Notes: generated by a model not told the origin, from the sequence alone. 64,000 bases of DNA from Siminovitchia fortis (GCF_003605365.2 NZ_QYTU02000002.1:89291-153290), one strand, 5' to 3'; shown: positions 19,266 through 28,217, counted from the first letter of the stretch. Made by a program: numbers and translations.

Positions 19266-19303
19266 AAGCTCCAGGAAAGGAATTTTCCTTTTTCCCGGAG
19301 CTT
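19266..19303. terminator. Bidirectional terminator between epimerase and tatC
   Basis: AAGCTCC pairs with GGAGCTT, with an inner GGAAAGGA/TCCTTT stem, then T-rich DNA. It lies between two convergent genes. Confidence 0.8.
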
Positions 19304-19308
19304 TTTTC

Positions 19309-20145
19309 TCATTCCGTGGAGACAACTTCTGTTTGCTGAGCGGTCTCCTGCCTTGCTTCCATCCGTTTTACAATATAGATACTCGCTTCGTATAGTAATG
19401 CCATCGGGATCAGCACCATCAACTGGCTGATAAAATCAGGGGGTGTGATCAAAGCCGATACAACCGCTATGGCCAAATACGCCCATTTTCTCACTTTTTT
19501 CATTGTTTCCGAGGTCAACACCCCGATGGATGCCAAAAACATGGCGACAATCGGCAGTTCAAATAACAAGCCAAGCGGCACAGTCGTCATAATCAGGAAG
19601 TGTACGTATTCCTGTGCCGAAACGATGACATCAAAATTCATTGCACCAAAATTCATTAAGAAATGATAGCTTAAAGGATTGACAACAAAGTAGCCGAAAG
19701 CGACCCCCATAATGAATAAGAGAAACATTGCGGGTGAATATAATCCAAGAAATCGAATCTCATTGGACTTCAAGCCCGGCTTAACAAACTGCCATATAAA
19801 ATGGACGAGAAACGGCAGCGACAATCCAAGCGCAAGAGTCACACAAATAGAAGTGTAAAACTTGACGATTTGAAAAGGGCCGAAAACAACAAGCTCATTC
19901 CCTTTCGTCACATAAGGGAACCAATAGTTCATCGTTGTAAAGACAACAAGGAGAAATACAACAAACACAGCCAGACTTTTGATCAACTGCTTGCGAAGAT
20001 CGGCTAAGTGCTCAACCAAAGCTTCCCCGTTCGTTTCTTCCTCTTGCTTTTCTTTCCGATAATAGGGACGATCCATATTGCGGTCTTCGGGCTTTTTGTC
20101 CAAGGGACTGAGAATTTTTCTATCCTGTTTCGTATCTTGTCCCAT
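19309..20145 (-). CDS. tatC: Sec-independent translocase TatC
   Basis: A 278-residue integral membrane protein with six predicted helices, the receptor for twin-arginine signal peptides. Family blocks are clear: LADLRKQLI at the start of the first helix, SLPFLVHFIWQFVKPGL, FELPIVAMFLASIGV and the conserved ITPPDFISQ loop. The cytosolic N-terminus is about 45 residues longer than in typical TatC and very charged. It is 17 nt downstream of tatA and follows the oxidoreductase pair, one of which has a Tat signal, so this is probably a dedicated translocase. Confidence 0.96.
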   Translation of the reverse strand: MGQDTKQDRKILSPLDKKPEDRNMDRPYYRKEKQEEETNGEALVEHLADLRKQLIKSLAVFVVFLLVVFTTMNYWFPYVTKGNELVVFGPFQIVKFYTSICVTLALGLSLPFLVHFIWQFVKPGLKSNEIRFLGLYSPAMFLLFIMGVAFGYFVVNPLSYHFLMNFGAMNFDVIVSAQEYVHFLIMTTVPLGLLFELPIVAMFLASIGVLTSETMKKVRKWAYLAIAVVSALITPPDFISQLMVLIPMALLYEASIYIVKRMEARQETAQQTEVVSTE

Positions 20146-20162
20146 TCAGCGCACCTTCTAAA

Positions 20163-20354
20163 TCAAATCTCTTTTTTATTCTCTTGCTTTGAGGTATCAT
20201 CGTCGTCCATGATTTCCCGGGTCGATTTTTTAAACTCTGACAGCGTTTTCCCCATGGCTCCGCCAATCTCCGGAAGCTTTTTCGGCCCGAAAATAATCAA
20301 AACGATGACCAGAATAATAATTAGTCCTGGTACTCCAATCTGTGAAATGCCCAT
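20163..20354 (-). CDS. tatA: TatA-type translocase subunit
   Basis: A 63-residue protein with an N-terminal membrane helix ([12 protein letters not shown]), the [10 protein letters not shown] hinge and an amphipathic helix followed by an acidic tail (DDDD). It oligomerises to form the conducting part of the Tat pathway. No tatB is present, as is normal in Bacillus, where one TatA serves both roles. Spaced 21 nt after the GMC oxidoreductase stop, consistent with one transcript. Confidence 0.96.
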   Translation of the reverse strand: MGISQIGVPGLIIILVIVLIIFGPKKLPEIGGAMGKTLSEFKKSTREIMDDDDTSKQENKKEI

Positions 20355-20375
20355 CTCTGAACGCCTCCTTTTGTA

Positions 20376-22085
20376 TTAAACAAGACTTCCGCCTTTTTTG
20401 CTGTATTTTATGATGCCTTCCGCACATCTGTAAGCCAATGCGCCGACAGTGCCGGTAGGGTTATAACCACTGTTATGGGCGAAATTTCCGGCTCCGACTA
20501 CGAATAGATTATCGGCATCCCAATGCTGCAAATAGTTGTTTACAACACTTGTGGCGGGATCCGCTCCCATTGTCGTGCCGCCCGTGTTATGGGTTGTCTG
20601 GTATGGGACGATATCATAATCTGTCAATACGTTTTCAGGGACAACCTCTTTTGCTCCCATATCTTTCATAATTTCAGCGGACCTTTCCGTCGCAAATTTG
20701 TGCAGGGCACGGTCCTGATCGGTAAAATTATAGGTCATCTGCAACAGCGGCAGGCCGTATGCATCTTTATATGTCGGATCAAGCGACAAATAATTTTCCT
20801 TAAATGGCAGCGATGCACCCTGGCCACCCACAAACAATGTCCGTGTGTAGTAGTGAATGGATGCCTTCTTGAACTCCTCGCCCCAGAGTGGAACATCCGG
20901 CGGGACCGGGTTGCTTGCAATCGGCCTGGATCCCGACTGTGTAATCCAGATTCCGGCGCCGTGGAGAAAATCTTCTTTGCTATGGTCAAAATTGTCGCCG
21001 TTGAAATCGTCCATATACATCCCAAGTGCTCCTGCTCCCATGAATGTATTCATTTGATCATCAAAAAAGCCTGTCGCTCCGGCGTTCATTTGATAGCAAT
21101 AGTTTCTGCCAAGCGTTCCTCTTCCTGTGTCAGGGTCATACTGTTCGCCGATGTCGGATACCATCAGTAGTTTGGCATTGTTCAATACATAGCTTGTCAG
21201 CACTACTATATCTGCAGGCTGGATGTATTCCTGCCTTGTCGCTGTGTCGATATACCTGACACCTGTAACCTTGTCGCCTTTTTTCAAGATCTCAACGACA
21301 TTGGCGTTTGTCCGGACTTCATAATTGCCGGTCTTTTCCGCTGCCGGAATCACTGTTATTTCCGGGGAAGACTTCGCCCCGTACTCACATCCGAATCTTT
21401 CGCAAAACCCGCAATATTGACAGGCGTAAATGGTCTGCCCGTCCGGATTTTCATATGTTTCGGACAAGTTTGCAGATGGCATCATATACGGATGATATCC
21501 CCTGTCCTTCGCCGCTTTCTCAAACTTTTGCAGTATAGGCGTCTTTTTCATCGGCGGCGTCGGATAATCATTGGACCTTTTTCCCCCAAGCGGATTGGTT
21601 TCACCGGAAATCCCCGCTGTCTTTTCAAATTTATCAAAGTAAGGCTCCATTTCATCGTATGTAATACCCCAATCCTGAAGCAAAAAGCCGTCAGGAATCT
21701 TATCTTTTCCATATTTCTTTTCCGTCATGCTTCTGATTTCAAAATCGTAAGGCAAAAATCTGAAAGTCCATCCGTTCCAGTGGGTTCCAGAGCCGCCAAG
21801 GCCTTCGCCCAATAAAAATGACCCCATCTGTCTCATGGGCAGTGCTTTTTCTTTGCGGGTATTTCTGAATGTGATCGTCTCTTTTGACAAATCCTGCATC
21901 AAATCATAACGGATGGCATACCGATACTCGTCGTGAATCCGCTGATAGTCCTGGGTCCCTCTTCTTTCCCCGCGTTCGAGGCCCACCACTTTCAATCCTT
22001 CCTTTGCACACTCGGCTGCTACGATGCCGCCTGTCCAGCCGACCCCAACGGTTACAACATCCACTTTATCCAAAGTTTTAGCCAT
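20376..22085 (-). CDS. GMC-family FAD-dependent oxidoreductase
   Basis: A 569-residue flavoprotein resembling the large subunit of membrane-associated gluconate/glucose dehydrogenases. The N-terminus has an FAD fold (VDVVTVGVGWTGGIVAAECA), and a GSGTHWNGW segment; the C-terminus has the catalytic-region QTTHNTGGTTMG and PTGTVGALAYRCAEGI. A cysteine cluster ACQYCGFCERFGCEYGAKSS is typical of this branch. ATG at 22085 follows AAAGGAG. It has no signal of its own, while the adjacent small subunit carries a Tat signal, so co-export is likely. The substrate is unknown; the cytochrome c subunit found in other systems is absent here. Confidence 0.88.
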   Translation of the reverse strand: MAKTLDKVDVVTVGVGWTGGIVAAECAKEGLKVVGLERGERRGTQDYQRIHDEYRYAIRYDLMQDLSKETITFRNTRKEKALPMRQMGSFLLGEGLGGSGTHWNGWTFRFLPYDFEIRSMTEKKYGKDKIPDGFLLQDWGITYDEMEPYFDKFEKTAGISGETNPLGGKRSNDYPTPPMKKTPILQKFEKAAKDRGYHPYMMPSANLSETYENPDGQTIYACQYCGFCERFGCEYGAKSSPEITVIPAAEKTGNYEVRTNANVVEILKKGDKVTGVRYIDTATRQEYIQPADIVVLTSYVLNNAKLLMVSDIGEQYDPDTGRGTLGRNYCYQMNAGATGFFDDQMNTFMGAGALGMYMDDFNGDNFDHSKEDFLHGAGIWITQSGSRPIASNPVPPDVPLWGEEFKKASIHYYTRTLFVGGQGASLPFKENYLSLDPTYKDAYGLPLLQMTYNFTDQDRALHKFATERSAEIMKDMGAKEVVPENVLTDYDIVPYQTTHNTGGTTMGADPATSVVNNYLQHWDADNLFVVGAGNFAHNSGYNPTGTVGALAYRCAEGIIKYSKKGGSLV

Positions 22086-22098
22086 GTCCTCAACTCCT

Positions 22099-22845
22099 TT
22101 AATGATCCATACTTGCCAGTGACTGGGGATTGATTTTTTGAAATTTGTCACTGTCCACGACGTTTATATATGCTGCCTGGTGACCCGGGAAGTTTTTCAT
22201 CCTCCAGCCGTCCATATTGTTATTGCCGCCGTATATCGGGTCTGCGTAGGCTCCTTCCAGTGTTGCAGACCTGAGCAGCGTAAAAAAGAAGTCGGATGTG
22301 ATTCCATCCATTTTCACTTTTCCTTTTTGGAAGTCCGTCAATATTTCATCCATCTGATCGGCTTCTAAATTGGCAAAACCTTTTTTAAAACGATTTTGCG
22401 CTTCTTTGTCCATCGTTTTGATTCCAAGCAGAAAAGCCTCCTGACGGTTCATCGGAGTTTGATAACCCTGGGTGATTTCCCCAATATCAAATGGTCCCTG
22501 CATATATTCCCTTGCATTCAAACCGTAGCTTCCGGCAAGCTGATTGTCGATAAAATACGGGACACCCAGTTCGATGGCACCGGGACCCAAATCATCCTTT
22601 GGAAAAATCCGTTCGGTTGCCTGTGATAACACTTCAAAGTCATTGTAATTTTTGAAAAACTGCAATCCTTTTGGGCTTGACCTGTCTTTGCCGGTTCCCT
22701 GATCCTTTCTCGCAGTATCGGGTTGTTTGTTCGCGTTATATCCGATCAATCCGCCGAGCACACCGCCTCCAATCAACGTTCCTGTCGCAATTCCGGAGGT
22801 TTTCAGGAAATCGCGGCGCGTCAAGCCCTTATCTTTTTCTGACAT
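22099..22845 (-). CDS. Gluconate 2-dehydrogenase subunit 3-like, Tat signal
   Basis: A 248-residue protein of the gluconate 2-dehydrogenase subunit 3 family. Its N-terminus is a textbook twin-arginine signal: LTRRDFLKTSG followed by a Gly-rich hydrophobic stretch (GIATGTLIGGGVLGGLIG). The family acts as an escort or small subunit of FAD-dependent GMC dehydrogenases. It is transcribed 13 nt before that partner and upstream of tatA-tatC. The gene order explains the function: signal-bearing subunit, cargo enzyme, then the transporter. No alanine-type cleavage site is obvious, so it may remain anchored. Confidence 0.9.
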   Translation of the reverse strand: MSEKDKGLTRRDFLKTSGIATGTLIGGGVLGGLIGYNANKQPDTARKDQGTGKDRSSPKGLQFFKNYNDFEVLSQATERIFPKDDLGPGAIELGVPYFIDNQLAGSYGLNAREYMQGPFDIGEITQGYQTPMNRQEAFLLGIKTMDKEAQNRFKKGFANLEADQMDEILTDFQKGKVKMDGITSDFFFTLLRSATLEGAYADPIYGGNNNMDGWRMKNFPGHQAAYINVVDSDKFQKINPQSLASMDH

Positions 22846-22890
22846 TTTAACAGCCTCCTTATTTTCCTATTTGATTACCAAACGGCAAAT

Positions 22891-22932
22891 AAAAAAACCG
22901 CCATAGGACTAATATTGCCCATGGCGGTTTTA
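22891..22932 (-). terminator. Terminator of the dipeptidase gene
   Basis: AAAACCGCCATGGG pairs with CCTATGGCGGTTTT, followed on the minus strand by a T run. It isolates the Tat-linked operon from the upstream dipeptidase. Confidence 0.85.
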
Positions 22933-22969
22933 ATCATACTTTTTTTTACATTTTTTTCATTAAGCCCGC

Positions 22970-23911
22970 TCAGATTTTCCAATTTGAGACCGTTTCTAAA
23001 AAGTTTTGGCCGGCGAATCCCCGTACTTGATCCTCCGAGTAATATTTTAAAAGCTCATTGATCAGATTTTGGTATTTTGATGCATTTTCCAAACCGGCAA
23101 TATGTCTATCGATTCCGTCAAAATCAGAACCGAATCCAATATGGCGAACTCCGCCGAGCGAACAGAAATGATCAATATGTTTGATGAGATCCGGGATGGT
23201 CACTATTTCTTTTTCTGCTATGAATTCAGGAAAAAAAACAACATGGACCATGCCGTTTTTTTCAAAGAGGGCTTCAGCCTGCCTATCTTTCAAATTTCTT
23301 GGATGGCTGCATAGTGCCTTTGCATTGGAATGGCTCGCAATTGGATAATCCGCAAGGTCCATCACGTCCCAAAAGGACCTCTCACTTAAGTGGGAAACAT
23401 CTGTAAGCATCTTGCGCTGATTATTAAAACGAACAACTTGCTTTCCAAAAGTTGTAAGACCCGCTCCACGCGGCTCTTCCGCCCCATCCGCAGCCAGGTT
23501 GGCATAATTCCAGGTAAGACCAGTAGAACGGACCCCCATATGATTTAGAAGACTGAGTTTCTGCAGGTCATTACCAATGCAATCTATCCCTTCAAGTGTA
23601 AGCACAGCCCCTGTTTGGCCGGGTTTTAAATCCAGAATATCCTTCCAGCATCTGATCTGGATGATGTCGGGGTTATTTTCCAGGATTTCCGTATAGTAAT
23701 AATTGATTTGCTCAAGGGCGGACTGAAATTGCTCTGTTGTCTTAATTTCCGGTGGAATGAAAACAGCGAAGCACTGAACCTTCACATTTCCCTTTTTCAA
23801 ACGTTCCTTATTTGCATCAAGTTCAGGTGAATCATTGAAACGAAGCTTACCCTTGCTTTCCCACAGCTTCCATAAAATATCACAATGAAGATCGATGATA
23901 TTCACACGCAC
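22970..23911 (-). CDS. Membrane dipeptidase (peptidase M19)
   Basis: A 313-residue zinc dipeptidase of the renal dipeptidase family. Metal-binding elements are visible: IIDLHCDIL (His-x-Asp) at the start, LEGIDCIG (Glu), DVSHLSERSFWDV and ASHSNAK (His), and IGFGSDFDG (Asp). There is no signal peptide, so it is probably cytosolic like other Bacillus members. The start is either the GTG at 23911 or the GTG at 23905, with GGCGGGG upstream. It lies 14 nt after the interrupted oxidoreductase gene and may be coupled to it. Confidence 0.9.
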   Translation of the reverse strand: MRVNIIDLHCDILWKLWESKGKLRFNDSPELDANKERLKKGNVKVQCFAVFIPPEIKTTEQFQSALEQINYYYTEILENNPDIIQIRCWKDILDLKPGQTGAVLTLEGIDCIGNDLQKLSLLNHMGVRSTGLTWNYANLAADGAEEPRGAGLTTFGKQVVRFNNQRKMLTDVSHLSERSFWDVMDLADYPIASHSNAKALCSHPRNLKDRQAEALFEKNGMVHVVFFPEFIAEKEIVTIPDLIKHIDHFCSLGGVRHIGFGSDFDGIDRHIAGLENASKYQNLINELLKYYSEDQVRGFAGQNFLETVSNWKI

Positions 23912-23925
23912 CCCGCCAATTCCGG

Positions 23926-24570
23926 TTAGATTCTTTTTAACGCTTCTTCAATAGGAGTGTCGCCGGAGACAAGATCGAACGATTTATTATGAGTATGCTC
24001 TTCTTTTAAACATGCAACAACTGCCTTGGCCACATCTTCACGTGGAATGATGCCCCGTTCTGTTTTTTCACCAGCACTTACTTTCCCGGTCCCGGGCTCG
24101 TTCACAAGACCGCCGGGCCGCACAATCGTTTAGGTCAAACCGCTTTGTAATAAGGCTTTGTCAGCGTAATGTTTGGCTGCGTAATAGTGTTTGATTTTTT
24201 CATTCCAGTTTTCACGGTTGTTCGCCTGGAAAGCACTGACCATAATAAAGCGATTAACGTTTGCCAATTCGGCTGCTTCCACCGTTTTGACCGCTCCATC
24301 CAGGTCAATAAGCAGTGTTTTGTCTGCTCCGGTATGACCGCCTGAACCGGCTGTGAAAACGACGGCATCACAGCCCTTCATAGCCTCTGCCAATTCATCG
24401 ACACTGCCTTCCAGGTCTGCCAATACCGCTTCTATCCCCTTCTCCCTGAAGGCTTCGGCCTGTTCTTTGCTTCTAACCATGGCAATACCGGTATAATCGT
24501 CGCTGTCTTTCAATAGTTTCATAATATGACGGCCGATTTGTCCATTTGCACCCGCTACAAAAACTTTCAC
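23926..24570 (-). pseudogene. NAD(P)-binding SDR-like gene with in-frame stop
   Basis: A 214-codon reading frame of the atypical SDR (NAD(P)H-binding, YhfK-like) family with one TAA at 24130-24132. The N-terminal part has the dinucleotide motif GANGQIGRH and FIMVSAFQANNR with the YYAAKHYADKAL block; after the stop the same frame resumes with TIVRPGGLVNEPGTGKV. In relatives this junction reads D-Y-T-I-V-R-P, so a Tyr codon has become TAA. The GTG start at 24570 has AAGGGGTGTG upstream. No frameshift is needed. It is either a recent pseudogene or a sequencing error. Confidence 0.85.
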
Positions 24571-24609
24571 TTGAACACACCCCTTGTTATTTTTGACTTT
24601 GGCTGATCC

Positions 24610-24819
24610 CTATTTGCCCACATCATATCCCTGGTCTTCTACGGCTTCTTTCATTTTGCCGATATCCGTTTTGGAACGATCATAGGAAACTTTAACAGTT
24701 CCTTCATCCAGGTCTGCCTCGGCTTTTTCAACCCCTGCTAGGGCTGTTAATGCTTTTTCAACTGATTGTTTGCAGTGTCCGCATGTCATTCCTTCTACTT
24801 TTAATACGGTTTCTTGCAT
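24610..24819 (-). CDS. copZ: Copper chaperone CopZ
   Basis: A 69-residue metallochaperone with the HMA fold and copper site MTCGHC near its start. It hands Cu(I) to the P-type ATPase CopA encoded 19 nt upstream in the same operon. GGAGGAG precedes the ATG. The order copA-copZ with chaperone second matches the known csoR-copZ-copA group only in part, since the repressor is broken here. Confidence 0.93.
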   Translation of the reverse strand: MQETVLKVEGMTCGHCKQSVEKALTALAGVEKAEADLDEGTVKVSYDRSKTDIGKMKEAVEDQGYDVGK

Positions 24820-24838
24820 GTTCAATCTCCTCCTGATT

Positions 24839-27232
24839 TTATAATTTTACTCTTTTTAAACGCAGTGAATTGGAAACAACTGAAACCGAACTGAAGGCCA
24901 TCGCCGCTCCAGCAACCCACGGGGCCAACAGTCCAGCCGCCGCGATTGGAATTCCGGCTGAGTTATAGGCAAGGGCCCAGAAAAAGTTTTGGTGAATATT
25001 TCTCATCACTGCATGGCTGAGGCGGAATGCTTTTGGTATGAGAAGCAAATCTCCTCCGAGAATTGTCAAATCAGCAGCTTCAATGGCAACGTCTGTACCC
25101 GTTCCAATGGCGATCCCTACGTCAGCGAGTGCAAGCGCCGGGGCATCGTTGATGCCATCCCCTACCATCGCCACCGTTTTCCCTTGAGCTTTCAGCTCTT
25201 TTACCTTTTCCGCTTTTTGTTCCGGCAAAACTTGCGCATAAACACGATCAATACCGACCTGGCCCGCAATCGCCTTCGCAGTTCTTTCATTATCTCCTGT
25301 CAGCATGAGGACTTCAATGCCCTCTTCCTTCAAACGGCTGATGGTCTCTTTTGCATGGTCTTTCACGGTGTCCGCAACTGCCACTATGCCTGATAATTTT
25401 CCGTCCACAGCAATAAACATGACTGTTTTCCCCTGGGTCTCCAATTCTTCAGCCTTTTTCACTTTTTCCTGATATAAAACAAGATTGTCGCTCATCAGCT
25501 TTCTCGTTCCGACCAAAATTTGGCGGCCATCTATCACAGCCCTGATTCCGTGTCCTGCGATTGCCTGAAATTCCGTTACCTGTTTCATTTCAACGCCTTG
25601 CTCTTTTCCATACCTTACAATGGCGTCCGCCAATGGGTGTTCGGAGGCATTTTCGGCAGAAACGAGATAAGCCAGAACATCCTCATCATTACAATCAATA
25701 TCTGTTACCGAAGGTTTTCCCACCGTAATTGTGCCAGTCTTATCCAAAATGACCGCATTCACTTTATGCGCCATTTCCAAATGCTCGCCGCCTTTGAACA
25801 GGATGCCTGTTTCCGCCCCCTTGCCGGAGCCTACCATGATCGATGTCGGGGTAGCCAGTCCAAGAGCACACGGACATGCGATGACAAGAACAGTGATCGA
25901 TGATTCAAGCGCTTTGGCAGCATTTCCGGGTTCCACAATCATAAACCAGGCCAAAAAGGTTAAAACGGCTATACCTACTACGATCGGTACAAATACCCCG
26001 GATATTTTGTCTGCAATCCGCTGGATAGGAGCTTTGCTTCCCTGAGCCGCTTCAACGATTTTAATAATCCCGGCAAGGGCCGTATCCTTCCCGACTTTCG
26101 TTGCTTTTATCCGGATCATGCCTTGCTTATTGATTGTCGCTCCAATAACCTCTTCACCCGGCCTTTTTTCTACCGGGATTGATTCGCCTGTGATCATCGA
26201 TTCGTCGATAGCCGCTTCACCAAAGATCAATTCTCCGTCTACAGGTATTTTTTCACCCGGCCGGACAACGATAATATCTCCTGCTTTTACATCCTCCACA
26301 GGTATTTGCTCTTCTTCTTCCCCTCTCAGCACGCTCGCATTTTTTGCCTGCAGGCTTAATAAGTGGGAGAGAGCTTCAGTTGTTCTTCCTTTCGCCCGCG
26401 TTTCAAAAAGCTTGCCAAGCAGAATCAGTGTAATCAGCACTGCACTTGTTTCAAAGTAAAGATGCGGCTCATATCCCGGATGAAGCCAAGCGCGGATCCC
26501 TTCCAGTACACTGTAAAAGAAAGCCGCGGATGTACCAAGCGCCACTAGGACATCCATATTGGCACTCTTATTTTTTAATGATTTATAGGCACCTCTGTAA
26601 AATTGTCCCCCGATATAAAATTGGACCGGCGCCGCCAAGATGAACTGAAGCCAGGGGTTCATTAAGACAGCCGGAACCGGAAGGGCCAAATTGCCAGGCA
26701 AATGTCCCAGCATCGTATAAAGCAAAGGCAAGGAAAATAGGGCGGAAAGAATGAATTTCTTTTTTTGTTTCTCGTATTCCTTCGATTTGGCCTCTGTTTT
26801 TTCTGCCTGAGTCGTCTTCACTTTGGCATCGTATCCGAGTTTTTGGATTTTTTCAATGATATCCGAAGCAGTTGCTATACCTTGCTCAAATGCTACGGAT
26901 GCGGTCTCGGCAGCAAGATTGACTGTTGCCGATTGGACTCCGTCCATTTTATTCAGTACTTTTTCAATTCTTGCTGAACAGGCTGAGCAGGTCATTCCAT
27001 ATATATCTAAATCAAGCTGTTCTGCTTTTACCCCATATCCAAGGTCTTCTATTTTTTTCGCAACGTCCTGAGCAGAAACTTGCTCATCTGTAATCGTCAC
27101 AGATGCCTGTTCCAAAGCAAGATTGACATTCGCTTCAACTCCCGGCATTCTGTTCAATACCTTTTCGATCCGGTTCGAACAGGCTGCACATGTCATGCCT
27201 TCTATAGGTATGTCCAATGATTTGTTGGGCAT
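24839..27232 (-). CDS. copA: Copper-exporting P1B-type ATPase
   Basis: A 797-residue copper efflux pump. Two N-terminal HMA domains have GMTCAACS (Cys15, Cys18) and GMTCSACS; then eight membrane helices, the TGES actuator motif, the membrane CPC motif in VIACPCALG, the phosphorylated Asp in DKTGT, SEHPLA (HP locus) and GDGINDAP. Length is normal. AAGGAGG precedes the ATG. A remnant of csoR and an operator-like dyad lie directly upstream, so its regulation is probably altered. Confidence 0.97.
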   Translation of the reverse strand: MPNKSLDIPIEGMTCAACSNRIEKVLNRMPGVEANVNLALEQASVTITDEQVSAQDVAKKIEDLGYGVKAEQLDLDIYGMTCSACSARIEKVLNKMDGVQSATVNLAAETASVAFEQGIATASDIIEKIQKLGYDAKVKTTQAEKTEAKSKEYEKQKKKFILSALFSLPLLYTMLGHLPGNLALPVPAVLMNPWLQFILAAPVQFYIGGQFYRGAYKSLKNKSANMDVLVALGTSAAFFYSVLEGIRAWLHPGYEPHLYFETSAVLITLILLGKLFETRAKGRTTEALSHLLSLQAKNASVLRGEEEEQIPVEDVKAGDIIVVRPGEKIPVDGELIFGEAAIDESMITGESIPVEKRPGEEVIGATINKQGMIRIKATKVGKDTALAGIIKIVEAAQGSKAPIQRIADKISGVFVPIVVGIAVLTFLAWFMIVEPGNAAKALESSITVLVIACPCALGLATPTSIMVGSGKGAETGILFKGGEHLEMAHKVNAVILDKTGTITVGKPSVTDIDCNDEDVLAYLVSAENASEHPLADAIVRYGKEQGVEMKQVTEFQAIAGHGIRAVIDGRQILVGTRKLMSDNLVLYQEKVKKAEELETQGKTVMFIAVDGKLSGIVAVADTVKDHAKETISRLKEEGIEVLMLTGDNERTAKAIAGQVGIDRVYAQVLPEQKAEKVKELKAQGKTVAMVGDGINDAPALALADVGIAIGTGTDVAIEAADLTILGGDLLLIPKAFRLSHAVMRNIHQNFFWALAYNSAGIPIAAAGLLAPWVAGAAMAFSSVSVVSNSLRLKRVKL

Positions 27233-27253
27233 ATCGGATTCCTCCTTTCTTAA

Positions 27254-27399
27254 TCATGTCTTGACCAGTTGATTGACAATCTTCATCATTTCTTCAATGG
27301 TATCATCGCCTTCTCCGATTTGATAGCATCTGCAACACAATGATGAGCATGCTTTTCAAGCTGCGTTAAACCCACCTGTTTCAAAGCCGAACTGATCTT
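27254..27399 (-). pseudogene. csoR copper-repressor remnant
   Basis: On the minus strand, 27399 to 27254 reads KISSALKQVGLTQLEKHAHH then CVADAIKS, which is the CsoR C-terminal half with its HAHHC copper ligands. After AAATCGG one G is missing; restoring it gives GEGDDTIEEMMKIVNQLVKT and a stop. The N-terminal half is absent and an in-frame stop precedes the fragment. It therefore carries both a 5' truncation and a 1-nt frameshift. Confidence 0.85.
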
Positions 27400-27410
27400 T
27401 TATAAATAAC

Positions 27411-27427
27411 ATACCCCTAGATGGTAT
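27411..27427. promoter_or_regulatory. CsoR-operator-like dyad
   Basis: ATACCCCTAGATGGTAT, an imperfect dyad resembling the GC-tract operator of CsoR (TACCC...GGGTA). It lies 12 nt from the truncated csoR fragment, as if the DNA between the operator and mid-csoR had been deleted. Confidence 0.5.
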
Positions 27428-27535
27428 TTTAATCAAGTCTTTCGCATTGGAATTCTTTTATGCATTATATTTGTCCAAGCAATAGGCACTGCTTGTTCAT
27501 ACAATATTCCAGGAGAGATAAGGAGGTGTTTATTC

Positions 27536-27619
27536 ATGAGTGGAATGAGAATGGGTTTCGCTTTGATTGTTGTCCTGTTTATCCTATTAATTATTGTCGG
27601 GACATCTTACGTTTATTAA
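27536..27619 (+). CDS. YjcZ-family microprotein, short form
   Basis: A 27-residue protein: MSGMRMGF followed by [14 protein letters not shown] and TSYVY. The hydrophobic core is identical to that of the 44-residue protein at 6536, but the Gly/Tyr head is missing. AAGGAGG precedes the ATG and a tight terminator follows. Upstream, CATACAATA at 27498-27506 resembles the -10 of mother-cell sigma factors SigE/SigK, in line with a spore role; a convincing -35 was not found. Confidence 0.85.
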   Translation: MSGMRMGFALIVVLFILLIIVGTSYVY

Positions 27620-27628
27620 GACGTTTTG

Positions 27629-27647
27629 GAAGCGCCGTCGGCGCTTC
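27629..27647 (+). terminator. Terminator of the short YjcZ gene
   Basis: GAAGCGCC and GGCGCTTC pair across a 3-nt loop, followed by TTTCT, 10 nt after the stop. Confidence 0.85.
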
Positions 27648-27727
27648 TTTCTAATGTATAGGAATCCTCATATCCTGTGAAAGTTAAGGATATACTATCA
27701 GTTATTATGATAATAAGGTGTGATCAA

Positions 27728-28009
27728 ATGGAGCCATTTCCGGTCATACATACAAATTTCTGGGATTCAGTCATTGCGGTCCCGGCCGTATTGATTGCCA
27801 CCCAGTTCATCAAGATCCTGCTTCCGATTCCGCGAGTTCTCATTCCGACTGTAGCCAATATTCTCGGATTGGCATTCGCTCTCTTTATCGCCCATCGATT
27901 TAATTTTTGGGGAGCCGTCTTTATGGGTTTTTTTTATGGAAACGCCGCTGTCGGCGTATATGCATCATTAAAAACTTCCTTGAAAACTTACCGGGACTCG
28001 GAAAATTAG
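27728..28009 (+). CDS. Small membrane protein, unknown
   Basis: A 93-residue protein. The ATG at 27728 follows AAGGTG; an in-frame start 51 nt upstream lacks a binding site. Hydrophobic stretches at about residues 13-35, 40-56 and 61-77 suggest two or three membrane helices, with a basic tail ending KTYRDSEN. Topology recalls small holin-like proteins, but no family is recognised. The stop codon touches the left edge of the structured repeat at 28010. Confidence 0.6.
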   Translation: MEPFPVIHTNFWDSVIAVPAVLIATQFIKILLPIPRVLIPTVANILGLAFALFIAHRFNFWGAVFMGFFYGNAAVGVYASLKTSLKTYRDSEN

Positions 28010-28196
28010 AAAAGCGCAAGCGCCTTGCCCATCGACGTACAGACTGGAGTGCCTCCGACGAGATAAAGGAAACACGGCGAGGAACGAGCCGATGTTGACT
28101 TATCGTAGGAGGAGGTGCGAAGTCTGCTAGTCGATAGGCGCTGGAGCTAGACAACAAATGGCTTTGTTCAAAGTTTTAAAGCTGAAAAATCTTATA
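28010..28196 (+). repeat. Structured intergenic repeat, copy 4 (reference form)
   Basis: The most compact complete copy, about 187 nt. Nested pairs: GCGCC with GGCGCT, ATCGAC with GTCGAT, AGACT with AGTCT, GTGCCTCC with GGAGGTGC, CG..ATAA with TTATCG, AACACGGC with GCCGATGTT, and a 9-nt loop GAGGAACGA. A 3' flank with AACAAATGGCTTTGTT and TTTTAAAGCT is shared with the copies at 17521 and 49417. It sits between convergent genes. Confidence 0.85.
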
Positions 28197-28217
28197 CGCT
28201 TACTCTGTAAAAAAATA

